Source of the DNA: Mesostigma viride
Taxonomy: Eukaryota; Streptophyta; Mesostigmatophyceae; Mesostigmatales; Mesostigmataceae
Direction: 5' to 3'
Assembly: GCA_009746045.1 (NCBI GenBank)
Contig: RPFO01000138.1
Coordinates: forward strand, 186,001 to 250,000
DNA length: 64,000 nucleotides
A program made the translations under genes and the position numbers. The notes under the pieces were generated by a model. That model was given only the letters and a program-made list of their open reading frames with translations. It made no database searches and was not told the DNA's origin. Shown here one piece after another: positions 45,650 through 57,600 of this stretch; positions within the stretch are counted from its first letter, which is position 1; every line of letters starts with the position of its first letter.

Positions 45650-48600
45650 ATGTTCCAGAACGCATTAAATTTCTTGAGTGGCAAGGGCGCCGATCAGTCA
45701 GACGCAGAAGGCAAGAAACCGTTTGGGCCAGGTCCGCCGGGAAAGGCCCAGCTCGCTTCCAAGAATTCATCCGTGCCAACATGCTTAAATTTTTACGTGA
45801 TGCTCCCCGCTTCCTTAAGCGAGCTCCGAGTATCCAAGGTCCAAGTTGAGCTTTGGTCGAGCAAAGAAAAGCCTGAGTACAGCGTACTGCTTCACGAGTC
45901 CGCGCCGCTCCTATTGACCGCCGCTGGGAAATGGGTGTCCCTGCCATCCTCGGGCACCCATACCGTGAAATACGTCGCGTTCCAGCAGCCTGTGGCGCGT
46001 GAGAAAAAGGGTATTCGGAATCAGAAAAACGATGCCGTCGGTCCCACCGACGTTGTGAGCCACAGCTTCGCACTGCCAAGGACGGCGGGTGTGCACCAGT
46101 TTTGCCTTCCCTGGAACTACTCTGGGAAACCGTCTGCGGATGCGTCATCATGGATGACCTCATTGGGGCGCTTCCTGGAGTGGGCGGTCGGCGAGTTGAG
46201 GGACGCGTCCCTGGGTCAGCACATGGACCTCCTCAAGGAACTGATGGCAGCGGTCGAGCGCTCACCCCCGCCCATGCCATCAGCGTACCCGAAATACGGC
46301 TATTCGCCGGCTGCAAGCAGTAACAACTGGTCTTGGTTGACGACGTTTATCACAGGTCGTGGTGGTGGCTATAACTCGGCCACCAGCCGGTCTGTCACCT
46401 CTTCTATTTTTGTGTTGGTGGCCACATGTGCCTTGCTGATGTGCCCCCACTTGGACCTGCTGGCGTCGGCATCGATAGCAGGTGGCAGCGGCCAGCAGCA
46501 GGTCATGTGGCAGGTCACCGCCCTGCTAGAAGCGCTGGGTAAGCTGCCTCTGCCGCGCAGCATTGATGGGATAACGCCCTTGCCAGAGTCTGCGCGCGCC
46601 TACCTCTTGGAAGCACTGCCAGCACTGCTGAGTTGGAACAGGGGCGGGGGGGACAGGACCCCTAGTGGTCAACACAGTAAGTATATGACCATCTTGTGTT
46701 GGGTGCTGGCGTTCGGAGATGCCGACCTCATTCGTGCGGTGACGGAGCAGGCACCCGTATGGCCTTCCCATTACCCAACCAATCCACCGACAGACACAAC
46801 CCAGAGTTACAAGCAGGGTGTGGAACAGGTCGTAGCGCTGCTATACGGCCCAAATGGAAGCATCATAAAGCCAGGAGCGTCTGCCTCAAGCGGCAGCCAG
46901 CGATCTACCTCCACTGCGCTTGCTACTGGCAAGCCAGGTGTCAAGCCATCCGTGGCTGAACAAGGCTCTCCCGATGCTACCCTGGCAGACGTGCTTCTCC
47001 AGCAGTTGACTGTCGCCGCGCCCTGTCTCCCCTCGCTGCTGCATCTGCTGGTCCTTTTCCCCTTGCACCTGACATCTGTAACCACCAGCACCGGCCCCGG
47101 GTCGTACATGTCCGTGCTCACCCGCCGGCTGGAGCTGCAGGGGCGTCGCAACAATGGGGAGGACGACGCTGAGTTGCTGGCATGGTATGGGTCGTTGCCA
47201 CCGGTCATGCAGGGGGTGATGGAGGGCTACATGACCCGCGAGTTGACTCGCATGGTGGAGCGCAAATCCCCTGCCCTTGCGTGCACAGCATCCTCACAGA
47301 CAGTGGCTGTCCTCCACAAGCTAGCGTTGAGCTCAGACGATGCCGCGGCGATGCTGCTGCTGGTTGCTGGCGCGCGCCATGCGTCCGCATCTGGCCTGGT
47401 TGAACGTTACCAAAACAGGACAGGCTGGGAGCAAGAGAGCTGGGGGGCTGGGAAAGGGGTGACGACCAGCAGTAGTAGGGCGGGGGCCATGGGCCATTCC
47501 CGCGCTTGCCCTTTCCCCGCCCTCCTCCAGCGCTTCTTACTTCAGCACGGTGGTGCTGATGCAGAGGATGGGGCCCGGTATCGGCTGTCTAAGGCTGCCT
47601 GCCGCGATGTCACGCGCGCGTGCGTGCTATGGCTGACGCAGCACCACACGCAGGCGGGCACCACTGCGGCCACACGTAACACCTCAGGCGCCGCCAGCGG
47701 CACGGGCCAATCTCGGCTGGTTGCAGACGCCATCGCTGACCTGTGGTCCGCGGTGCCCCTGCTGCCTCCCTCAGCGCTCGTGCAGGCGTTACTGCCTCCA
47801 TTGCCATGGTTGGACGCGTCCACAATGGCACGGCAGGATGACACGGTGGGTGGGCCTGTGAGGGACGTGCGCAATAATACGGGCCCCACTCGGCGTGCAC
47901 CCATGGACTTGACAGCAACTGCTATGAATACAGTGTTGACACCTGGCAACGCCACTTCCTTGGCTCCTGAGGGTGGGGATAGCAGTCGGCCTAGGGGCCC
48001 ACCTGGTGCAGATGACAGGTTTGTGGCCGTGAGCGGCGCAGGGCTGGTATCCGCAATCGCCACGGACGCGCTGCGCGAAGTCATGCGGATGCTGAGGGAG
48101 GCGTGCTCGTGCCGGGAGTTAGCAGAATGCACCATGAGCGTAATGGGTGCGGCTACGCAGGGACCTGTGGGGAGCGAAGGGCCCCTACTGCTGGCCACGT
48201 TGGCGTCCCTTTTAGCGGCGCAGGCCAGCGGTGCACTGCGGCAGCGGAGGGACTTGGAGCCTTCCATGCAGGCTCTGCTCGGTTGCATGCGAGCGGTGCT
48301 TGCGGCCGGCACGGCATCAGGGCAAGCATCGAGTGACGGACAGTGGTCCCTGGGCGGCAGTACCCTTGACCCCCTGGCGTCCGAGGGGATATCGCCCGCA
48401 GGCCAGACACGCAGCCAACTGCTCACATCCGGCACCAGCACTGGGCCTGGAGCGGTCAGCCCCCCTCCATCTACGCCCTTGCTGCCGTCACTGCGTCGCG
48501 CGCTTCAGCTGGAGCTACTCATGGCCTTGCTCCGCGGCACGGGTGCTCACGGTGGCTTGCTGCCGCGCCAACCAGTGGCGGCCGACCTGGTGCGTGGTCC

Positions 48601-51600
48601 GTCGGGCGATCTCTGGCTCACCTTGTTCGCATTCCTGTCCTCCACGTTGGCCGACAATGGGTGGAGGAGGGCACCTCCCCTGCTGCGGTTCCAACCGCCC
48701 GCCAGCGGCGGCATGGAAGGCACCATCGGCTCAACCTGCTTGGCCTCATCACTGGCATCTGCAGAGCTGCCATCCCGGTCATGCGTGAGCGTCACCATTG
48801 GTGACTTGGTGGCGGAGTTGCTGGCGGTGGCAGAGGTGGACGCTGTGGCGCGCTGCCTGCGTGAGCTGGACCACCGGTTGGCCTCGCAGACTATCACGTC
48901 ACGAGAGCTGTCCCTGCTCCTGCTGGAAGATGGAGCGGAAACAGATGACGCCAGCGCTTCCGGCTTTGTGATGGCTTCTGATCGGACGAATGATGAGGAC
49001 GACGCGGTCCGTGAGGACTTCCACGTGCGACAAGTGGCGCCCAATGCAAACAAGCTGTCGTCTCTACTGCTGTCCGTTCGGTCCCCCGCACCTGGATTCA
49101 CGCCCGGCATACGTGGCCCCTCTGACATCACAGAGCTGTTCAGGGCTTGCATCCGTCACCGTCGGCAGCTGCAGGATGTGGGCTTGCTGTTCACCCAGCT
49201 CGATGGGTGGGCATCCGACCACGCTGCATGGGCCGCGCAGCTGGGCCGCAGGAAGGGGGAGCTGGCAACTGTCACCCTGGCAGAGTTGCAGTCACCCACC
49301 TATTGGGAGGAGTTGGAGACGACGGGTATTCTGGCAGCAGCCACGCGGCTGCGGCAGCAGCACGTGTACTCGTGCTTCACGTTCATGCAGCTGTGGAAGG
49401 GCATGATGCAGGAGGTGCGAGCCAAGCCGGAGGACGACCGGCCGCTACTGGATGGCACGGGGGAGGCACCAGCTGAAGGGGAAGGAGCAGGGGAGGCCGC
49501 GGGTGGCAGCACAAGTGTTGCAAGTAGCTGTGTCTTCTCCCTGGAGGAGTGCGTGGACTTGGTGGCGACGGCAGAGGAAACCTTCACCACCCTGTGGTTG
49601 CGGCTGGTCAACGACACCGACTCCGTGTCAGTGGCGGACGCCCTGCTGCTCTGGGGCGGCCGCCAGGGTCTCTCCCTCCCTGAGCTTGGCCACCTGGTCA
49701 GCGTGGACTTGGACAAAGAGCTTGCAGTGCTCCCCTTGCTGCTGCCGTCCCTCACCACACACGAACTGGCCCGCGTGCGCCAGCATCTGTCCCTGTTCCT
49801 CCACATCCTGGCCACCACCCAGAAGGCCCAGGCGCTTGTGCGCCTGAGTCAGCTATTTCTTGGTGCTGGGGCAATCGGCGAGGGCAGCAGCGTGACAGAT
49901 GGCAGCGCGTTGGAACCGGTGTCTGCGGATGCCAGCCGCTACCTGGGCCGGGAGGACGCCAGCCTGCAGGTGGCGGTGTGTCTGCTGGGCCACGTCAGCG
50001 ACACGAGCCTAATGCTGCTAAGCGTCACATCAATGGCGAGCGAGGTGGAGGGCGTGGTGGCGCAGTTCTCAGATTTGGGGTGGGCTGTGGTGGCCACCCT
50101 GGCCTGTGCGGGGGAGCTGCTCCCGTTGCTGGCGCAGCTGCAAGAGGTGGACGTGCGCAAGCTGCTGGATGCCGTGGAGGAGCACTCGACCGGGTGCCGG
50201 GGGCAAGCACGTGAGATGAGTGTGCGTGCGCTCATCATTGTGAAGAGCTTCATGCAGCCGCTGATGCTGGCTTTTGTCAACGGCTCCGGTGGCAATGGCC
50301 CAAATGGCGGTGCAATGTCATCCACACTGGCAGCGGAGGGGAGGAGGCGTGCACTAGGTGTCCGGTCCACAGATGCCAGCAGTGCCACGAGCCGTGACCT
50401 TGCGGGGCTGTTGGATGCGCTCGTGGACCGCATCAAGGAGACGTGCGGCGCAGATGACAGCAAGACCGCGGCGCTTGCGAACAACATCCGGCTCTGCTGC
50501 GACGAGGTGCACAGCTTGCGCCACCTGTTCGCCTCGCTTGCGTCGCGGCGGCAGCTAGTGAGGGATGTGGCGCTGCAGGCAGCTACCTGTAGCCAATACG
50601 AGTTCTTTATGGGAGAGGAGGCAAGGCCGGGGCTGCGAACGGAGGCTGATGTTGAAGGTCTCTCCCTCAGTGATGGGGGAGGGCAGGTGGCATCCGCGAC
50701 TGGCAATAGTGGCGGGGGTTTCTCTTCCGCCCATTTCTGCTCCTTCTTGATGCATCTGCCAGCAGGGGCACGCAGTGGTGGTGCGGAGCCAGGGCAGAGC
50801 TTCCGTGAGGCGGAGCTGCTGGACTACCGCAGCCGCTCACTGCTCATCATCAACTCGGTGACGTCAGCAGAGGAACGGAAGCAGGCGCTGCTGGGGGATG
50901 GGGTGGCCGCGACGGGGGCCGGCAGGGGGGCAGGGAAGAAAGGAGCGCAGTCTGCTGCTGGTTTGACACGAGCTATCAATGACGACAGTGACTATGTCAC
51001 GGCAGAGAGGGCAGGCGCGGAGGGGGGAGGGGATAGCCCCACAAAGGTGGCGGCTGCCATGCGGGCGCTGGTGGCAGACGTCACATGTGCGTGCAGCATC
51101 GCCGAGCGCATCTCTCAGCTTGCAGGTCTGGGCCATGTGGCCTACCAGCCCCCTTACCGATCCCTGCGGGTGGGGGGGGGCAAGCCGTTAGAGGAGCTCT
51201 CAACGCGCGTGGCTGCTGACCTGGCGGCATGGCATGCACTGTTGTTGGATGCCTGGCGCCAGCATTACTTCCTGCGCTGCTACCACCCACGCCAGCTGCT
51301 CCTGCTGCTCCCGGAGAACAATGCGGTGGCAGGCAATGGCCACGGACCATCACAGGGCCCTGCGTGCCAGGCGTTGCAGTGGCTCCGGCTGGCGCACTCG
51401 AGCGCGTCAGAGGCCGAACTAAAGGAGCTGCAGTCATGCCTGGCGCGGGAACTGTCATTGCGCACCGCAGGGGGGCCAGGCGTCAGGAACGACCCAGCAG
51501 AGTACCTGCGCTTGGTGGCCAGGTGCCTGGCAGCCGCCCTGGGAAAGTTGCCGGCTGCTGGACTGCTGGACATTCCCCAGGGTCTCAGGGAGGGCGCAGG

Positions 51601-54600
51601 GGTGGGCGTGGGCCTGGCCTGCTTGACTGGGTTGCCCCGGTCGACCGCTGCGGACGCCAGCAAACTACAAGAGCAAGGTCCCTCCGTTCCGGACACCTTG
51701 CCGCGTATTGCAGGCAGCATCACCGGTGGCACCGCAGCCAGCGGGGTGGCCGTGCTGTCCCTGGGTCCCTCCCAGGATGTGGCGGGTGCCGTGCTCGCGT
51801 TGTACGGCTGGGCCGGCCACTGGCCCTCCACTCACCACCTGCTGGTCTGTCACGCGGGCACGTCGTGGGAGGAAGTGGATCTGTTGCTGCTGCGCTGCTT
51901 CCATGACCCCTCATACACGAGGGAGGGGGGGGGGCAGGGCTCTGGGATATCGACACCTGGCGCCGCACCGCCCGCTCGGTCCCACATCCTGGGGTTGTCC
52001 CGCGTGGGTCGAGGTGGCACGCAGGTTGGTGCCGCGCCATCTGGAACCGCTGGCTCTGCCATGCCATGCCCTCTCTACGCGCTGGTGGGCGTGGAGGAGT
52101 TGGCTCTAGAGCTGCAGGCACGCGCGGTCGAACGCGTGGTAGCACTGCAGCAGCCGCGGCAGGAGGGGGGGAACGGGACAAGCCCAGGGGCGGGATCCAG
52201 CACACGCCAGGCGTTGACGATCGGAGGCAGCGACCGGCCGCGGCTGGTGCTGGTGTTTGGAGGCAGCATGCTGGTCGCCAGTGGCGCAAGTGACGGTGAT
52301 GGTGGCGCCGGCGGTGACGTGCGCGCACAGCACAGCGCCTACGTGGCCGAGCGAGCGCACGCGCTGGGGTATGGGGTGGAGTCGTTGTCGCTGCCGCCCG
52401 TCACAGAGACAAGACGCTACGCACGCTCGCTGCTGACGTGGCGGTACGGCGAGCGGCTGTCCCTGGTGACATCGGAGCGTGCCGGTCTGGGCAAGACGCG
52501 GGCGATCCATGACGCTGCACGCGCCCGCAACGCCAACGTTTCCACCGTGCACCTCTCGGGGCCCCTCTCGCGAGCAGAAGCAGTGCGGCGGCTAGCAGTC
52601 CACGGGCGGGCACATCCGGCCCTGCCCCCCGAGCAGGACGACCTCCACCTGGACGTAGCCTCCCTGGACCCTGCAGGGTTGGCCATGCTCGACCGCCTGC
52701 TGTGCGAGCTGCTAGTTGCTGGGTGCGTGCGTGACCATGACGCTGTGTTTATGCTGGAATCGGGGCGTTACGTCGCCGTCGAGCTAGCCAACAGTTTCTC
52801 GGATGGTTTGATCACAGGCCTGACCACGCTGGCGCTGCTGGCGTCCCGCACCCATCGCCGCTGGGACCCTGACGCTGACCTGGATGTATGCGTCGACAAC
52901 CCGTTCGCAGACCTGCGTGTGGTTTGCCAGTATTTAGCGGCACTGGACGCCCGCACGCTGGACTCGCGCGAGGTGGACTTTGCGGTTGCACCCGCCTTGG
53001 ACCGCGCCAGCTGTCTGCGGCTCCTTCGCAAGTACATCGCTAACGATGAAGGCGGCTGCGGACAAGGGGATGTGGCTGCCAGCTTCACGTCCTACTCGCT
53101 GTTGCATGCGGTGGTGGCGGTGATGGCGCACGGGTTCAAAAGTATGTCCAAATCGGTGTTCTTCCAGGTGGAAATGCTAAAGTTCATGGAGGCGCCACCC
53201 TCGCTGCGGTCGGCGCTTGCCCGCTCCATCCTGCACACGGCCAAGCTGTTCACCTTATACTGTCCACGCACCCCACAGAACGCGCAGGTGGCGGCGCAGG
53301 CGGCGAGACGTGGCCAGCAGGGTAGTGGGGGTGCCGAGGAGGTGGACCTCTCGGTGGTCATGCAGGTCATGGGCAGCCTCACGCGGTGGGAGGACTGCCA
53401 TTACATGCTGCTCCTGTTTAATGCCGCGGACGAGAACACCATATCAGCGCTCTACCGCCACCCCAGTCACATGCCTGCGGACATGCGGCTGCTTCTGGCG
53501 AGCCAGGACACGATGCACCGCAACGGCCAGCCAGGGAACTGGCAGCCGCCGGACTACGGCGCGATGCCCCAGGATCAGCTGATGGCCGTGCTGTACCGGC
53601 TGCTGAGCCCGGTTGGCGACCAGGGCATGCCGGGCAAGGGGGAGGACCGCGGTGGGTACGTGGTCACGGTAGACAATGTGCTCAAGATGGCGCTCATGTA
53701 CATGCGCATGCGCGCGGGCCTGCCCGTGCTCATGATGGGGGAGACCGGCTGTGGCAAGACCAGCCTGGTGCAGCGGCTGGCGCAGGTGGTGGGCGCGCCG
53801 TTCGAGGCGTTATGCTTGCACGCGGGGACCACCGAGTGGGACATTGTGGAGTGCGTGCGCAAGGGGGAGGCCGCGTGCGAGATGATGGGGGGCGACTGCG
53901 AGGCGCTCGTTTTCCTCGACGAGATCAACACGTGCGACCACCTCGGTCTTGTCGCGTCCATCCTCTGCCACCGCCGGCTGCAAGGGCGAGCGATCGACCC
54001 GCGTGTGCGCCTGCTCGCCGCGTGTAACCCCTACCGCCTGCAACGGGGCGCAGGCACCGCCGCTGCGTCTGGTTCCGCGGCCGGTGCCGAGGGCGTGACG
54101 GCGGCCGGTTTACCTGGCAAGGTGCGTCGTGGGGACGCGCTGGGCCGGCTCGAGTATCGCGTGCACCCCCTGCCCGACAACCTGGTGCAGCACGTCTGGG
54201 ACTTTGGGTCCCTGCTCCCGCAGCACGAGCGGGCGTACGTGCGGGCCATCGTGGCCCACAGTTGGGGCCGGCTTATTGACCCGGTGACCGACCTGCTCAT
54301 GGCCTCACATGAGTTTGTGCGCGGCGTGTACGGCGCGAGCGCGTGCTCCCTCCGTGACGTTCGCCGGTGGGTGCTCCTCGCCACTTGGTTCCTCTCCTCA
54401 TTGAAGCGACGCCAGCAACAGGTGCGCGGGCAGAGATCCTACCTGGCCCCCCTGGGGGACATGGTGACGGGCCTCGCCTCGTATCTGTTTGAGCCCTTTG
54501 GCCGAAAAGGTGGCTCATATGGGCGCGACGGTGGCACGGATCTCTGGAGTGGAGGGGGAGGGGGGCCAGAGGGCGATGCACACGGCATGGACCGGTGGGC

Positions 54601-57600
54601 GCGCCACAGCCCGGAAGTGGAGGCAATTATTTTGGCGCTGGCACACTGCTACCTCTACCGCCTCAACACACGCGAGCTGCGGTCACGCTACCTGTCGGCG
54701 CTCCGGGGCCTGATCCCCCGGCTGTCGAGCACCCTGCAGGGTGGGCGCGGCGTGACCGTGTCCCGTCTGGTGATGGAGCTGGTGGAGGCGGAGCAGCGCG
54801 AGTATCTGAACCGCATGGTGCTGCCACCTGGCACAGCCAAGAACCGGTCGCTGATGGAGACGGTCTTTGTCATGCTGGTGTGCATACTCAATCGCATCCC
54901 CTTGTTTGTGGTGGGCCGGCCAGGCAGCGGCAAGTCCCTGGCCATGCACCTGATCGAGAGGTTGGTGCCCAACACGTTTGTGGTGGTGATGCGTCTTAGT
55001 TTGGGTGCCTAGCCTCTTCGCTGATGTGTCAAGGCATGCCATGTGCTCGCGTAAAGCCGTAAACACAGAACGCAGCTCGCCAGCAAAGGGAATCCCCCAA
55101 GATTTGTTATTTAAATTAATGGGGCTAAAGTCGGCCTTTTTTGTTCACATCCGCCACATCTCTCACCCTGCCTTGAGTACACAAGCTGCGTGACAGAGGG
55201 TTTGAGTGCTTATCAGGTAAGATGTGCCCACACAGGCCTTGTCTGCTCAGTAATCCACAACTTCCTTGGAGCGCCCGCATTTGTGTTGGGTACCGGGAGT
55301 GCATCTGTAGCAGCCAGGCCCACAGCCATGTGCCTTTTGGGGTTCTTTCCTGGATAAGACACCTTCAAGTTCTACGCAAAATGCCTGCCCTGCAAAGCCC
55401 TTACCATGGTACCTAGGTATGGGATAAGACCTCCATTGCACATGAATGGGTATGTTGGGTGGCACCCATATGGTCCACCTCTTTTGTTCGCCGTCTGTCC
55501 TGCTGGTTTGCCATGCTGCGTGGGATGTCTGCTACAAGCACATGTGTGGGCGTGTCAATTACTTGCTCCAGCACTCATAGCTATGTGGTGGTTGACTGTA
55601 TTTTTGTGTGTTATCTGCTCGCTACCAGGCCTTGAATCCTACTCTGTCAAATAACTCTTGGCCGCCACCGCTTGCATTATTTTCTTGTGCAATGTGCATG
55701 GCTCATTGCGCATGCGGGCATCAGCAACCTGAGGGGGGCGGACTCCGCCGACCCTTTCTTCCGCTCCCTGCCAGGGATCGTGACGGTATCCTACCAGGGA
55801 TCCGAGGCATCCACCTCTGAGGGCATCAGCAAGGTTCGTACGAGCCACATGTTCACACAAGGCACCCGGTCGGACTTGTATGGGTTCTCAATCGTATGAA
55901 TTTTTGTCCTCATATCTGATGGCATGTGAAATTGCTGCAGCGCACCAGTGGTTTTGGTGGCGCAGAAGGCAGTTGTTTTGGTGGCGCAGAATTAACCCAA
56001 AGATAAAATTGGTTGCATAGCTAACGACTTAACCATTTAACTTCACATTCTTTTGATACATCCCGCCCTGCAAGTGCATGCTTCCCTAATCAAGCGCCTT
56101 TGGCATCCTTTTCTCCCCCTCCCCCCTGCAGGCATTTGATCGCGCGCATGCACTGCTGGGCAAGGCGGGCGCGGGGGAGGATGTGGAGATGCTGCCGGTG
56201 GTGGTGCTCGACGAGGTTGGCCTCGCGGAGGTGTCACGCCACAACCCCCTAAAGGCAAGTCATGCTACACCCCCCGAAAGGCAAGTTAGCCCCTAAGTGC
56301 AACCCCTTAGGAGCCACAACCCCCCTAAAGGCTTAGCACGCCAGAATCCCTTAAAGACAAGTTGCGCCAGAATCCATGAAAGACAAGTCAGTCTGCAACC
56401 CCCAAAATGCAACTGCAACTCCCAAAAGGCAAGGCGCGCCACAACCCCCTAAAGGCAAGGCACGCCAGAATCCCTTAAAGACAAGTCAGGCTGCAAGCCC
56501 CAAAAGGCATATCAGGCCGCATGGTCAGGACTCAGTGCACCCAATCAGCTGCGGTTGGAAGCGCAGAATGAACGCAGGCGTGGGCGAGTGGCCAGCGCCA
56601 TAAGCCATGCCTTGCCCACACGCGCCCGTCTGCGGTTGTTGCCTGTTTCTGCGTGAGCGGCAGCCCCTGTCTCGCTGCCAGGTGGCTTCTCCCCTGACAT
56701 TTGGGACCAGCGGTGGTTCCGCTGTCACGCGTTCTGCTGACAGTGGGCCAGCGTACTTGCGTGGTTTTGTGTGCATCATGCTGCTGACAGTGGGCCAGCG
56801 TGCTTGCGTGGTTTTGTGTGCATCATGCTGCTGACAGTGGGCCAGCGTACTTGCGTGGTTTTGTGTGCATCATGCTGCTGACAGTGGGCCAGCGTGCTTG
56901 CGTGGTTTTGTGTGCATCATGCTGCTGACAGTGGGCCAGCGTGCTTGCGTGGTTTTGTGTGCATCATGCTGCTGACAGTGGGCCAGCGTGCTTGCGTGGT
57001 TTTGTGTGCATCATGCTGCTGACAGTGGGCCAGCGTACTTGCGTGGTTTTGTGTGCATCATGCTGCGCTCGTTACTCTCTGCAGGTATTGGCATGTGATC
57101 GTTGTGGACGCAGCCTGCTTTTGTTTGCAGGCTCATGTTTGGTTTCTTGGTCAAGCGCAGCATGGGACGTGGCATAAGGCCACCCAGCACCCTCATTCCT
57201 ATCCTGTCCCATCTCACCTTTGATGCCCATGTTTCTTTTCGGCTTGTGGCTGCCCCGCATGGCTGGCATCATCCCCAGGTGCTGCATCGTCTGCTGGAGC
57301 CACCCAATCAGGAGCTTCCGCAGGTGGCAGTGGTCGGCATCAGCAACTGGGCGCTGGACGCCTCCAAGATGAACCGCGCCGTGATGCTTGCGCGCCCCGA
57401 CCCTGACACGGCTGACCTGTTTGACACGGCCAAGGCGGTGTGGGCCGCGGCCGCGGTGTCGCCCGGTAGTGCGCCCGGTGAGGGCGCGCCAACGGAGGAC
57501 CTTTCGGTCCTTTCCACCGTCCCAGACCACGTGCTCCAGCAGCTTCGCGCCATCTCTCAGGGCTACCACGACCACTACAGCGGCCAAGCCATGAGCGATT

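Noticed and set aside
46163-54626. Many antisense and shifted frames over the giant exon (for example 47542-48441 minus)
   Set aside because: They overlap an RNF213-like coding frame with strong homology; GC-rich coding DNA routinely yields long shadow frames.
55005-55193. Continuation of the RNF213-like frame past 54960 to the stop at 55012
   Set aside because: Splicing at 54960 to 55725 keeps phase and restores the family sequence between Walker A and Walker B.
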